A stretch of DNA of 64,000 nt, from contig NZ_PYLQ01000003.1 of assembly GCF_003024685.1 (NCBI RefSeq), positions 124,001-188,000 of the forward strand, written 5' to 3'. The DNA is from Faecalibacillus intestinalis (GTDB lineage Bacteria > Bacillota_I > Bacilli_A > Erysipelotrichales > Coprobacillaceae). Positions 34,603 to 45,088 of the stretch are shown piece after piece. The notes below the pieces were generated by a model. The model was given only the letters and a program-made list of their open reading frames with translations. It ran no database searches and was not told the origin of the DNA. Position 1 is the stretch's first letter. Each line of letters opens with the position of its first letter. The position numbers and the translations under genes are program-made.

Positions 34603-37600
34603 ATGGAAATCAAAAAGATGTTTAAGGACGATATTGATCGTACAATAAATGGGGTTGTTCAAGTAGAACAAGAAAAGGAAGAAGTTGTAGAACAAGAAGT
34701 CAAAGAATACGTAGTTACAACCGAATTAAAGAAACACTTTACTAAATTTTTTAATGAATATAGTGAATCATTTGATACACCAACTGATAATGTTGGAGTA
34801 TGGATTACGGGTTTCTTTGGAAGTGGGAAATCACACTTTTTAAAAATGCTTTCTTATTTATTAGAAAACAAAGAAATCAAGGACAAAAAAATAGTAGATT
34901 ATTTTGAAGAAAAATTTGATGATCAATTATCGTTCATGAATATTCAAAAATGTGTCCAAGTACCAACTGAAACAATTTTGTTTAATATCGATGTTGAAGG
35001 ATCGATGCATAAAGATGATACAGCTGTATTGAAAGTATTTGCAAAGGTATTTTATGATCATCTTGGTTTTTATGGTAATGATTTAAAACTAGCAAAATTA
35101 GAGCAATTCATTTCTAAACAAGGGAAAATGGAAGCTTTTAAAGATGCTTATGAAGAAATCAATGGAGAATCTTGGATTGAATCAAGAGCAGAATATCAAT
35201 TTTTTGAACAGGATGTCATTGATGCATTAGTACAAGCGAATATCATGAATGAAGTAACTGCTCAACATTGGTTTGATGGAACAGAAACTGCTGATATTTC
35301 TATTGCTCAATTAGTTGATGAAATTAAAGCCTATGTTGATACAAAACCTAAAGGTTTTCGTTTATTATTTATGATTGATGAAGCTGGTCAATATATTGGT
35401 ACTAATACAAGTATGTTATTAAACTTGCAATCGTTAATTGAAAAATTAGGTTCTGTATGTCGTGGCCAAGTATGGATTGTTGCAACTGGACAAGAAGCAT
35501 TAGATGAAATGATTAAAGTACGTACAGATGAATTCTCACGCATCATGGCTCGTTTTGCAATTCGTTTGAGCTTAACATCTTCTTCAGTAGGTGAAGTTAT
35601 TGAAAAACGTTTACTTACTAAAACAGATGAAGCAAATAAAGTCTTGAGTCATGTTTATGAAAACAATGAAAATGTATTAAGTAATCTATATGCTTTTGAT
35701 ACTGAACTAAAGGATTTAAAAGGATATTCATCTGAAGATGAGTTTGTTCGTATTTATCCATTTGTACCTTATCAATTTACCATTATGCAAAAAGTATTTA
35801 ATGAAATTCGTAAACATGGTCATGCTGGTAAACATCAATCAAGTGGAGAAAGATCAATGCTTAATGGGTTCCAAGAATCAGCACAGCGTATCGGAGATAA
35901 AAATGAATTAACATTGGTTCCAATGTTTGCATTCTATGATACATTGCATAGTTTCTTAGATACATCTGTTCGTTTAGTTATTGAAAGAGCTGAAAAAGCA
36001 GCAATTAATAATAATGGTTTAATAAATGAAGATGTTAATTTATTAAAATTATTATATTTAGTACGCTATATTGATGATATTAAATCTAATATTGAAAACT
36101 TAACAATCTTAATGGCTGATTCAATCAATGTGGATAAGTTAGAATTAAGAAAGCAAGTGACAGAATCATTAGATCATCTACAAAAACAAAATTATATTGC
36201 TCGCAATGGGGATATTTATCAATTCTTAACTGATGAAGAACAAGATATTACTAGAGAAATCAATAATCAAAATATTGATGCTGCAAATGTTATTTCACAA
36301 GTATGTAAAACAATCTTTGATGACATTTACACAACTAAAAAATATAGATATACTAAAAATGGTTATAATTATGACTTTGAATTTGATAAATCGGTAGATG
36401 GACAAAATCATGGAAATACAACAGGTGGCATGAAATTAAAGTTTGTCACTGAAGTAAATGATGATGTAAATAATGAATTAAAATTGATTACTGACTCAAA
36501 AGATTATGCAGCTATTTGTAAGCTATCAAATCAATATGAAATCTTTGCTGACATTGAAAATGCCTTAAAAATTAATAAATATATTAGACAAAAAAATGTC
36601 AGTCAATTACCTGAATCAGTACAAATAATTATCACTAATAAACAAAAAGAAGCACGTCGTTTATTAAATGGAGTAAAAGGTAAAATCACTGATGCTATTG
36701 TTAATGGTAAATTCTATATTGATGGGGATGTATCAACAATTGCTGGAACAAATGTAAAAGTCGTATTAGATAAAGCACTTGAAACATTAGTAGATCATAC
36801 TTATTCAAGTATTACACTAGTTGATACACCTGTAAGTACAGATGCAGATATTAGAGATATATTAAATGGTAATAATATTGGTTTTGATGGATTAGAACCT
36901 AACAAAAAAGCATGTGATGATGTTTATAGATATCTATACGCTCTTCATATGAAGAAGATGCCAACATCCATGAATGATATTCAATCACGTTATCAAGGTA
37001 TTCCATATGGATGGAAAGAAATAGATATTGCAGCTGTTGTGGCAAGATTAGTTCAAGAACAAAAAGTAACGATTAAACATTCAGGAGAAACGATTCGACC
37101 TAATGATTATCGGTTAGTTGAATTTTTAAGAAAAAAAACAGAAATAGGTTTTACAAACATTTCAATTCGTGAATCTATCCCTGCTCAAAAAATAAAAACA
37201 GTAAGAGACATATTAAAAGATTATTTTGATGTTATGGATGTACCAAGTGATGAAGATGGTTTAGTCGCTTATATTACTAAAGAATATAAAACTGAAAAAA
37301 ATAAATTAGAATATATGGCAAATCAAAATAATACTTTATTGCATCCTGGTGCTCAAGAAATTCAAAATTTGTTAGGATATGTTAATAAAATATTATCAGC
37401 TCAAAGTGACAATCTTGTACTTGTTAATACTCTCTGTGATTTGGAAGGTGATCTATTAGATAGTAAAGATGATATACGTGCTGTAGAAAATTTCTATGAT
37501 ACACAAATTAAACTGTTTGATAATGCAATTGATATCAGAAATGCAGTCATAAATCATGAAAAGGATTATTTATTAGATAATGAAGATATAAAAAAAGCAA

Positions 37601-38139
37601 TAGAAAAAATCGATGATATCACAAGAGTAACAACACCATTTAAATACAATCGTATTCCTGAATTAAATGATTGTATTTCAATCATTAATGATCAAAGAAA
37701 TAAAGTAATTCAAGCTAAAAAGCATGAATTAAATGATTTTATTGACTCATGTTTACATGAACTAGAATTAAAAGCAACTAATGAAGATAAATTACAATTT
37801 GAATTACAAAATGTAAAACATAAATTTGATGCAAAAAAACAAGATGTAGCAAGGCTTAATAATATAGTAGCATTAGATGCTAAAAAGAATACGATTACTT
37901 CTTTAAAAGATACAATCATTAATCAAATGGATAATATTCTTAATAATAATGATGATACGGATAATATACCAACTGATATACTTGTTCAACCAAGAAGAAG
38001 TGTTCGTCAATTACAACGTACAGTCATATTTAGTCAAGTTAATTTAAAAACTGAAGCTGATGTCAATCGATATCTAGCAAATATAAAAAATAGATTACTA
38101 AGTTATATCAATGATGACGAAGAAATTGAAATCAGATAG
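34603..38139 (+). CDS. brxC: BrxC, BREX ATPase
   Basis: A 1178-residue P-loop ATPase, the BrxC subunit of type I BREX. Walker A is GFFGSGKS (70-77) and a Walker B-like LLFMIDEAGQYIG lies near 255. The Orc/STAND-like middle contains RLSLTSSSVGEVIEKRLL and YPFVPYQFTIMQKVF. The C-terminal half is long, helical and rich in coiled-coil segments. Length is as expected for the family. It forms part of the complex with PglX and PglZ that methylates host DNA and blocks phage replication (established for the system). It lies 14 bases before pglX. Confidence 0.95.
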   Translation: MEIKKMFKDDIDRTINGVVQVEQEKEEVVEQEVKEYVVTTELKKHFTKFFNEYSESFDTPTDNVGVWITGFFGSGKSHFLKMLSYLLENKEIKDKKIVDYFEEKFDDQLSFMNIQKCVQVPTETILFNIDVEGSMHKDDTAVLKVFAKVFYDHLGFYGNDLKLAKLEQFISKQGKMEAFKDAYEEINGESWIESRAEYQFFEQDVIDALVQANIMNEVTAQHWFDGTETADISIAQLVDEIKAYVDTKPKGFRLLFMIDEAGQYIGTNTSMLLNLQSLIEKLGSVCRGQVWIVATGQEALDEMIKVRTDEFSRIMARFAIRLSLTSSSVGEVIEKRLLTKTDEANKVLSHVYENNENVLSNLYAFDTELKDLKGYSSEDEFVRIYPFVPYQFTIMQKVFNEIRKHGHAGKHQSSGERSMLNGFQESAQRIGDKNELTLVPMFAFYDTLHSFLDTSVRLVIERAEKAAINNNGLINEDVNLLKLLYLVRYIDDIKSNIENLTILMADSINVDKLELRKQVTESLDHLQKQNYIARNGDIYQFLTDEEQDITREINNQNIDAANVISQVCKTIFDDIYTTKKYRYTKNGYNYDFEFDKSVDGQNHGNTTGGMKLKFVTEVNDDVNNELKLITDSKDYAAICKLSNQYEIFADIENALKINKYIRQKNVSQLPESVQIIITNKQKEARRLLNGVKGKITDAIVNGKFYIDGDVSTIAGTNVKVVLDKALETLVDHTYSSITLVDTPVSTDADIRDILNGNNIGFDGLEPNKKACDDVYRYLYALHMKKMPTSMNDIQSRYQGIPYGWKEIDIAAVVARLVQEQKVTIKHSGETIRPNDYRLVEFLRKKTEIGFTNISIRESIPAQKIKTVRDILKDYFDVMDVPSDEDGLVAYITKEYKTEKNKLEYMANQNNTLLHPGAQEIQNLLGYVNKILSAQSDNLVLVNTLCDLEGDLLDSKDDIRAVENFYDTQIKLFDNAIDIRNAVINHEKDYLLDNEDIKKAIEKIDDITRVTTPFKYNRIPELNDCISIINDQRNKVIQAKKHELNDFIDSCLHELELKATNEDKLQFELQNVKHKFDAKKQDVARLNNIVALDAKKNTITSLKDTIINQMDNILNNNDDTDNIPTDILVQPRRSVRQLQRTVIFSQVNLKTEADVNRYLANIKNRLLSYINDDEEIEIR

Positions 38140-38153
38140 AAAGGAGACTTACT

Positions 38154-41100
38154 ATGAATAAAACAGCAATTAAAAATTATGCCACATGGGCTCGTACTGA
38201 ATTAATAAAAAAAATTGCACAAAAAGCCTACCAATTTGAAGTAACTGAAACAAGCTTACCAGAATATAATACTGATTCTGTTCATGGCAATCTTCTTTCT
38301 AATGAACAAAAACAACAATTAAATGAATTAATTATTCAAGTAAAAAAACATGGCTATATGCATGTCATTGAAGAAGTTGCTTATACTTGGTTTAATAGAT
38401 TTATTGCATTGCGTTATATGGAAGTTAATAATTATCTTCCACAAAGGGTAAGAGTATTTACAAATGAAAGTAATGAATTACAACCTGAAATCTTAACGGA
38501 TGCTATGCATATTGAACTAGATGGGTTGGATAAACAAAAAGTATTTAAATTATTAGAAGATAATAATAAAGATGAATTATATAAATATCTTTTACTTACA
38601 TTATGTAATGATATGAACAGATATTTACCTGAGATGTTTTCATCTATTAGTGACTATAAAACTTTATTACTGCCTGATAATCTATTAGAACATGAGGGTG
38701 TCTTATTTAGATTGGTTAATGATATGGATGAGGATACTTGGAGTGACCAAGTTCAAATTATTGGTTGGTTATATCAGTATTATAATTCCGAACTAAAAGA
38801 TACCGTCATGAAAAAGAAAAACTATACTAAGGATGATATTCCCGCTGCAACTCAATTATTCACACCTGATTGGATTGTACGTTATATGACTGAAAATTCA
38901 TTAGGTAGATTGTGGATTGATGGACATCCAAATTTTGATCATTCTAATTGGAAGTATTATTTAGAAGAAGCAAAGCAAAATCAAGACGTTTTAGAACAAT
39001 TAAACAAAATAAAAGAAGAACATTCGAAATTAAAACCAGAGGAAATTAGAGTCATCGATCCATGTATGGGTTCAGGTCATATTCTTGTTTATGCTTTTGA
39101 TGTATTAATGGATATTTATAGAGATGCAGGATGGTCAGATCGAGATGCATCAAAGTCAATATTAGAAAATAATTTATATGGTCTAGAAATAGATGAACGT
39201 GCTTATCATTTAGCATACTTTGCTATAATGATGAAAGCAAGATTTTATAATAGACGTATTTTATCTTGTAATACAGAAGTTAATTTAGTAGAAATTAGAG
39301 AATCAAATTATGATGTCGATGATGACGTAATAGAACATTTAGGTGAATGTAAAAATTTAGGATATTACTTGTTAAACACGTTTAAAGAAGCAAAAGAATT
39401 TGGGTCTATATTAAATCTTGATTGTTCAATAGAACAATTAAATGAACTAGTTAATAAACTAGATGAAGTTAATAAAATTTCTAATTATGGATCATTGATA
39501 GATCAAGCGGATTTAATTAAATTGATTGATATATTTAATCCATTATTAAAACAAGCTAAATTGTTAGTTCAAAAATATGATGTTGTTATAACAAATCCAC
39601 CATATATGGCACCTTCGCCAAAACAAAAACCATTTGTTCAAAAGCATTATCCAAATTCAAAGACTGATTTATTTGCAGTTTTTATTGATAGAAATATTAA
39701 TTTTTCTAAAAATAAAGGTTACATTTCTATGATTACACAGCCTTCATTAACTTCATTAGTATCATTCGAAAAATTAAGAAAATATTTGTTCTCTAAAAAG
39801 TTATTTTTATCTGTTTTACATATGGGAAGAGGAATTTTTGGAATAGATTTCGGCTCTTTAGCATTTTGTATTTGCAATGATAAAATCGATGCCTATATAG
39901 GTAAATATTTTAAATTATATAACAGAACTTTCCAATATATTACGAGTGACAGTATAAAAGAATTATTTTTAAATGCTAGAAGAGATAATAATGTTAGATT
40001 TGATTTTTCAACATATGATACGGCTTTAGAAATTAATAAAACAAATCTAAATACGGGAGATAAAATTTGTTATGATGCGTGTCAAAATTATTTTTTAGAT
40101 GTTCCTGGAATTCCATTTGCTTATTCAATGACGAGGCAGATGGTTGATTCCTATAAAAATGGAATATTGAAAAACGTTTTCACTACTAGAGAAGGTATGG
40201 CTACTGCAGGTAATGATATTTTTTTAAGATTATGGTATGAAGTTTCTTTTTTGGATATTAATTTTAAATGTATGCCATATATTTATAATACAAATACAAA
40301 ATGGGTTCCTTACAATAAAGGCGGTGATTTTAGAAAGTGGTATGGTAATAATTATTATATTGTTTATTGGCTTGAAGATGGTTTGGCTATAAAGAATAAT
40401 AAAGACATGAAAACCGGGAGAGTTAGGTCCCACAATTATAATGGTGAATATGCGTTTAGAAAAGGATTAACATGGTCTTCTATTAGCGCTGGAAATATAT
40501 CTGTCAGATGGTGCGGAGAAGGATTTTTATTTGATTCTAAAGGAGCAAAAGGGTTTGCAGCAAATGATAATATCCTATATGGTATATTAGCCTTTCTAAA
40601 TAGTTCAGTAACAATGGAATATTTAAAAGTATTAGCACCTACAATGGATTATAAGGTTGGAGACATTTCTATGCTACCATTTAGTAATCATTTGTCCCAA
40701 AAATCTTTTTTAACTAACGTAAAACAATGCATTAATTATAGTAAAAAGGATTGGGATTCTTTTGAAACTTCGTGGGACTTTAAAGTACATCCACTTGTAA
40801 AGAATCATGCTTCTACTATTGGTGAGGCATATAATCTTTGGTCAAAAGAATGTGAAGATAGATTCAATACATTAAAGAGTAATGAAAAAGAATTAAATAG
40901 AATCTTTATTGAAATCTATGGATTACAGGGTGAATTAGATCCTTATGTAGAAGATAAGGATGTAACTGTTCGAAAAGCTGACTTAGCTAGAGATATTAAA
41001 TCATTCATATCTTATGCTGTTGGTTGTATGTTTGGACGTTATTCATTAGATGTTGAAGGATTGGCATATGCTGGTGGTGAATGGGATAATAATAAGTATT

Positions 41101-41711
41101 CAACTTTTATACCAGATAATGATGATATTATTCCAATTTGTGATGAGGATTATTTTGAAGATGATATCTTAACAATGTTCATTGAATTTGTAAAAGTTGT
41201 GTATGATTCTGATACATTAGAAGAAAACTTGCAATTAATTGCGAATGCTTTAGGTGGTAAAGGAACACCTAGAGAAGTATTACGCAATTACTTTTTGAAT
41301 GATTTCTTTAAGGATCATTGTAATACATATCAAGTAACAGGATCTGGTAAACGACCTATTTATTGGTTGTTTGATAGTGGAAAGAAAAATGGTTTTAAAG
41401 CATTAGTTTATATACATAGATATACACCTGATCTAATTGCAAGAATGAGAACGGGGTATATACATCCCCAACAAGCTCGTTATAGAACTCAAATTGAAAT
41501 GTTACAAGGACAAATTCATGATGCTTCTAATTCAAGTGAAAAGGTCAAGTTATCTAAACAATTTAAGAAAATTAATGAGCAATTATTAGAATTGAATAAG
41601 TATGAAGAAGTTATTCACCATTGGGCAGATAAAATGGAACCAATGGATTTAGATGATGGTGTTAAAGTAAACTATGCTAAATTTCAAGAATTGTTAGCTA
41701 AGATAAAGTGA
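38154..41711 (+). CDS. pglX: PglX, BREX adenine-specific DNA methyltransferase
   Basis: A 1185-residue N6-adenine methyltransferase. The SAM motif DPCMGSG (302-308) and catalytic NPPY (481-484) are clear. The C-terminal half (about 650-1185) is the target-recognition and spacer part, which sets the methylated sequence; this is the fastest-changing BREX gene. In BREX the host is marked at one non-palindromic site per strand and phage lacking the mark is blocked. Full length with no frame break, so the system may be active. AAAGGAG precedes the ATG. Confidence 0.96.
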   Translation: MNKTAIKNYATWARTELIKKIAQKAYQFEVTETSLPEYNTDSVHGNLLSNEQKQQLNELIIQVKKHGYMHVIEEVAYTWFNRFIALRYMEVNNYLPQRVRVFTNESNELQPEILTDAMHIELDGLDKQKVFKLLEDNNKDELYKYLLLTLCNDMNRYLPEMFSSISDYKTLLLPDNLLEHEGVLFRLVNDMDEDTWSDQVQIIGWLYQYYNSELKDTVMKKKNYTKDDIPAATQLFTPDWIVRYMTENSLGRLWIDGHPNFDHSNWKYYLEEAKQNQDVLEQLNKIKEEHSKLKPEEIRVIDPCMGSGHILVYAFDVLMDIYRDAGWSDRDASKSILENNLYGLEIDERAYHLAYFAIMMKARFYNRRILSCNTEVNLVEIRESNYDVDDDVIEHLGECKNLGYYLLNTFKEAKEFGSILNLDCSIEQLNELVNKLDEVNKISNYGSLIDQADLIKLIDIFNPLLKQAKLLVQKYDVVITNPPYMAPSPKQKPFVQKHYPNSKTDLFAVFIDRNINFSKNKGYISMITQPSLTSLVSFEKLRKYLFSKKLFLSVLHMGRGIFGIDFGSLAFCICNDKIDAYIGKYFKLYNRTFQYITSDSIKELFLNARRDNNVRFDFSTYDTALEINKTNLNTGDKICYDACQNYFLDVPGIPFAYSMTRQMVDSYKNGILKNVFTTREGMATAGNDIFLRLWYEVSFLDINFKCMPYIYNTNTKWVPYNKGGDFRKWYGNNYYIVYWLEDGLAIKNNKDMKTGRVRSHNYNGEYAFRKGLTWSSISAGNISVRWCGEGFLFDSKGAKGFAANDNILYGILAFLNSSVTMEYLKVLAPTMDYKVGDISMLPFSNHLSQKSFLTNVKQCINYSKKDWDSFETSWDFKVHPLVKNHASTIGEAYNLWSKECEDRFNTLKSNEKELNRIFIEIYGLQGELDPYVEDKDVTVRKADLARDIKSFISYAVGCMFGRYSLDVEGLAYAGGEWDNNKYSTFIPDNDDIIPICDEDYFEDDILTMFIEFVKVVYDSDTLEENLQLIANALGGKGTPREVLRNYFLNDFFKDHCNTYQVTGSGKRPIYWLFDSGKKNGFKALVYIHRYTPDLIARMRTGYIHPQQARYRTQIEMLQGQIHDASNSSEKVKLSKQFKKINEQLLELNKYEEVIHHWADKMEPMDLDDGVKVNYAKFQELLAKIK

Positions 41712-41720
41712 GGAGGTATA

Positions 41721-42365
41721 TTGTTTGTGAAAAAGGTTATAATTAACACTTTCAACGATGACGTTGATAAAAATGCGTACATGAATTGGAGATTAAATCA
41801 TCATGAACCAATTCAAAATATGATAGTTATGGCTGATGGATACATGACAAGTGTTATAGTAAATGCAAAATCATGTTTAGAAAATACTTTTGATAAAACA
41901 GCTGACATCTTAATTTTTCCTATGTTTTTTTCACTTAATCAAGGTATTGAATTATATTTAAAATCTATTTGCTGGTCTTTGAACATTTTATTAAATTACA
42001 AGTCAAAATATGGAAAGAATCATGATATAAGAAATATTTGGTTTTTAGTAAAAAATAAAATTAACGAATTTGGATTCAATGAAGAGAGACCTGAAGATTC
42101 TTTTAATAAAATGGTCAAGAATATTGAACCTTATCTAAATGAACTTGCCAATTATTTAAAAAAAGATAACATAAATGATTATCATCATAATATAGATTTT
42201 AGTCGTTATCCTGTAAATAATAGAGATGAATATCATTTTTTTGTCAATCAATTTGACAATGTAACAGTAGATTTAGAAGTTATAAAAAAATTTGCTACAC
42301 AGATTAATGGAGATTTAAAGTGCTTAACAGATTACTACTATGGGTTGGTAGTTGAAAGCTGGTAG
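41721..42365 (+). CDS. Unclassified 214-residue protein inside the BREX operon
   Basis: An extra gene between pglX and pglZ. The product is soluble and helical; the segment FFSLNQGIELYLKSICWSLN followed by KYGKNHDIRNIW resembles the layout of HEPN-type proteins (amphipathic helix, then a basic/His motif NHDIR), but the match is too weak for a firm call. AGGAGG (41711-41716) lies before two candidate starts, TTG 41721 and GTG 41727. It ends 31 bases before pglZ and is in the same operon. Type I BREX operons often carry one accessory gene at this place; this one is not among those I know. Confidence 0.65.
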   Translation: MFVKKVIINTFNDDVDKNAYMNWRLNHHEPIQNMIVMADGYMTSVIVNAKSCLENTFDKTADILIFPMFFSLNQGIELYLKSICWSLNILLNYKSKYGKNHDIRNIWFLVKNKINEFGFNEERPEDSFNKMVKNIEPYLNELANYLKKDNINDYHHNIDFSRYPVNNRDEYHFFVNQFDNVTVDLEVIKKFATQINGDLKCLTDYYYGLVVESW

Positions 42366-42396
42366 CAAGAATAGAAAAATAAGTAGGAGGTTCGGT

Positions 42397-44982
42397 ATGG
42401 CTATCGAAGATATAAAAAAAGAATTGGAACAAAGGTTTGCTGAACCTTTAGATGAATTCTATAAAAGACGAATTATCTTTTGGAATGATGAAGATAGCGA
42501 GTTTATTGATGAAGTTAAAGATTTAGAATTATCTAATGCTAAGGTATTAATATTAGATGATTCTAATCAATTTATTTCAAAAAAGTTATTATCTAATGAT
42601 GATTTAGAAAATAACTATTTAGTTTACAATTCTTTAAATGTAAATCAAGAACATGATTGGTTTTTGGATATAAAGTTATATAGTGATGAATATCGTGCTG
42701 ATAAAACTTCAAGATTAATGCAAGAAATGAATATTTTAAATATTCCTGAGTTAAGAAAAGAAGTAAGAAAATTTAAAGGTTTCTTTAAGGCTACCAGTAG
42801 GCGTAAATTGATTTCTTCTTTTGAAGGATCAATTGACAGTAAATCTACATTATATATGTCTATATTATCGGCTATTGCATCTGTTAAAGATAGAAAACCA
42901 GATTATATTATAAAATCAGTAATGTCATCAGGAACGGATTTAGAAAATCCAATTAAATTAGATTTATTAAAATATGGTGCTACAGGATTATTTTGGTCTA
43001 TGGTACATAGAACAACAGGATTCAATAAATCAGAAAATATTGATGATTTAACAAATCATGTTGTATTGAGTGCAATTTCTAGAACGATATCTAGTAATGT
43101 ATTAGATGGCTTAGAAGATAAATATTCTGATAAATATAGTGGTTTTTGTTACGATTTAATTTTTAATTGGTTGCATAGTAGTGATAAGGATTTATTTAAG
43201 CATGTCGGTGAGTATGTTACAAGTAATCTTCATTTGATTGATCGTTTTAATCAATTTGAAATTAAAGATTTAGAAGATACAGATGTTTTACCAATTATTG
43301 ATGAAATCATTTTATCAAAGCTTATGTATTTAATTTTTACTAGAACAATTGATAGTGATTCTATTATTAGTATTGTTGAAAAGAGAAGAACATCTTCTTG
43401 GTATGAAGATTATTCTTACTTCTATGATGGTATTTACCAAGTAGCATTAATGAATAAGTTTTACCTAGATCATGTAAATAGTTTCCATCATGTGAATGCT
43501 AAAGAAATGTGGGAAGCTTATATAAGTGATTATTATCAAATGGATAGTTTGTATAAAGAATTTCATATTGCTTTTTCGATGTGTTTACAAACACTTCATC
43601 CTTCATTGGATGATGGGTTTAAGGATTTAGCTGATTATGTAGAAAAAGAATATAAAAATTGGTATTTAGATAAACTCGCATCTAATTGGAATAAAATCAT
43701 TGAAGATGATTTAGGTGCTACAGGTAAAATTAAAGGAATACCACAACAAATTGATTTCTTTCAAGATGTTGTTAAAAATGTAGATGGGAAAGTATTTGTG
43801 ATTATATCGGATGCTATGCGATATGATGTTGCTTATACACTTGCTAAACAATTAGAAATTGAAAAAAGAGCTGATGTTGAAATAAGTGCTCAGCAAGCTA
43901 TTTATCCAACCATTACTAAATTTGGTATGGCTGCATTACTACCACATAGAAAACTCGAAGTGGTTAACAAAAATGATTCGTTAAAAGTTTTGATTGATGG
44001 TCAAATAAGTGAAATGAGTAATCGAGAAAATATATTAAAAAGATATGTTGAAAATAGTATTGTTTTAAAATATAAAGATGTTATTTCTATGAAACGTGTT
44101 GATAGGAGAAAAGCTTTTAAAGGAAAAGATGTCATTTATATTTATCATGATATAATTGATGCATATAGTCATAATGATGAATCATTTGTGTTCGAAGCGT
44201 GCGATAAAGCAGTTAATGAGATAATGAATCTAATAAGTATTATAGATGCTGATTTGCATGGGATTAACGCAATTATTACATCTGACCATGGTTTTTTATA
44301 TACATATCAAGAATTAAATGAAGAAGATAAAATGGATAAATCATCATTTAAAAAAGATATCGTTGAACAAAGTCGACGTTATGTTATTACCACTGAACAA
44401 GCTAAACCAGACTTTCTAATGCCAATTAAAGGTATTTATAATAATTCTAATTTATTAGGATTTTCTCCAAGGGAAAATATACGTATTAAAGGAAGGGGTG
44501 GCTTAAAATTTGTTCATGGAGGTACAAGTTTACAAGAAATATGCGTTCCCATCATAAAATACAAGTCATTGAGATCTACGAATAAGTCATACAAAATTAA
44601 TAAAGACAAATATGATATTAAACCAGTTACAATTTCATTACTATCTTCAAATAGAAAGATAAGCAATATGATATTTAACTTAAGTTTTTACCAAAAAGAA
44701 GCAGTAAAAGATAACTATATTGCATGTAATTATATGACTTATATTACAGATTCGGTTGGTAATGAAGTAAGTGATAGACAAAAAATTATTGCGGATAAAA
44801 CAAGTACTATACCTAAAGATAGAGAATTTAAATGCATATTTAATTTAAAATCTCAAAAATTTGATAATACTGAAACGTATTATTTAGTTATTGCTGATGA
44901 AGAAGGAATTCAAGTTCCTATTAAAGAAGAAATGCAAATTGATATTGCGATGGCAATTGATGATTTTGAGTTCTTTGATTAA
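42397..44982 (+). CDS. pglZ: PglZ, BREX alkaline-phosphatase-superfamily protein
   Basis: An 861-residue PglZ. The defining domain of the alkaline phosphatase superfamily starts at VFVIISDAMRYDVAYTLA (about 467-484) with its metal-binding Asp, and a second metal site is AIITSDHGFLY (about 625-635, Asp-His). The N-terminal ~450 residues are helical and all-BREX-specific. The enzyme's target is debated (nuclease or phosphodiesterase) but it is required for BREX. ATG 42397 with AGGAGG upstream fits the family start; an earlier frame start at 42352 overlaps the previous gene. Confidence 0.95.
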   Translation: MAIEDIKKELEQRFAEPLDEFYKRRIIFWNDEDSEFIDEVKDLELSNAKVLILDDSNQFISKKLLSNDDLENNYLVYNSLNVNQEHDWFLDIKLYSDEYRADKTSRLMQEMNILNIPELRKEVRKFKGFFKATSRRKLISSFEGSIDSKSTLYMSILSAIASVKDRKPDYIIKSVMSSGTDLENPIKLDLLKYGATGLFWSMVHRTTGFNKSENIDDLTNHVVLSAISRTISSNVLDGLEDKYSDKYSGFCYDLIFNWLHSSDKDLFKHVGEYVTSNLHLIDRFNQFEIKDLEDTDVLPIIDEIILSKLMYLIFTRTIDSDSIISIVEKRRTSSWYEDYSYFYDGIYQVALMNKFYLDHVNSFHHVNAKEMWEAYISDYYQMDSLYKEFHIAFSMCLQTLHPSLDDGFKDLADYVEKEYKNWYLDKLASNWNKIIEDDLGATGKIKGIPQQIDFFQDVVKNVDGKVFVIISDAMRYDVAYTLAKQLEIEKRADVEISAQQAIYPTITKFGMAALLPHRKLEVVNKNDSLKVLIDGQISEMSNRENILKRYVENSIVLKYKDVISMKRVDRRKAFKGKDVIYIYHDIIDAYSHNDESFVFEACDKAVNEIMNLISIIDADLHGINAIITSDHGFLYTYQELNEEDKMDKSSFKKDIVEQSRRYVITTEQAKPDFLMPIKGIYNNSNLLGFSPRENIRIKGRGGLKFVHGGTSLQEICVPIIKYKSLRSTNKSYKINKDKYDIKPVTISLLSSNRKISNMIFNLSFYQKEAVKDNYIACNYMTYITDSVGNEVSDRQKIIADKTSTIPKDREFKCIFNLKSQKFDNTETYYLVIADEEGIQVPIKEEMQIDIAMAIDDFEFFD

Positions 44983-44986
44983 AATT

Positions 44987-45054
44987 AAAGAGCATCATGC
45001 TCTTTATATGAAATGATGGGTTTTAATGTTAGGTTCAACTCCTAACCATTTCAT
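44987..45054 (+). other. Two hairpins between pglZ and brxL, the second tRNA-like
   Basis: AAAGAGCAT/ATGCTCTTT (44987-45005) is a palindrome right after pglZ. Next, ATGAAATG (45008-45015) pairs with CATTTCAT (45047-45054) and GTTAGG (45028-45033) pairs with CCTAAC (45041-45046) around the loop TTCAACT. The 3' arms are contiguous and the loop fits the T-loop consensus TTCRANY, so the shape equals a tRNA acceptor stem plus T-arm with the D and anticodon arms replaced by 12 bases. Confidence 0.6.
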
Positions 45055-45088
45055 CATAGTATATTTTACAAAAATGTAAGGAGGATAT

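Noticed and set aside
44987-45060. A functional tRNA gene between pglZ and brxL
   Set aside because: Only acceptor-like and T-arm-like parts are present; there is no D-arm or anticodon arm, and the 3' end does not read CCA.
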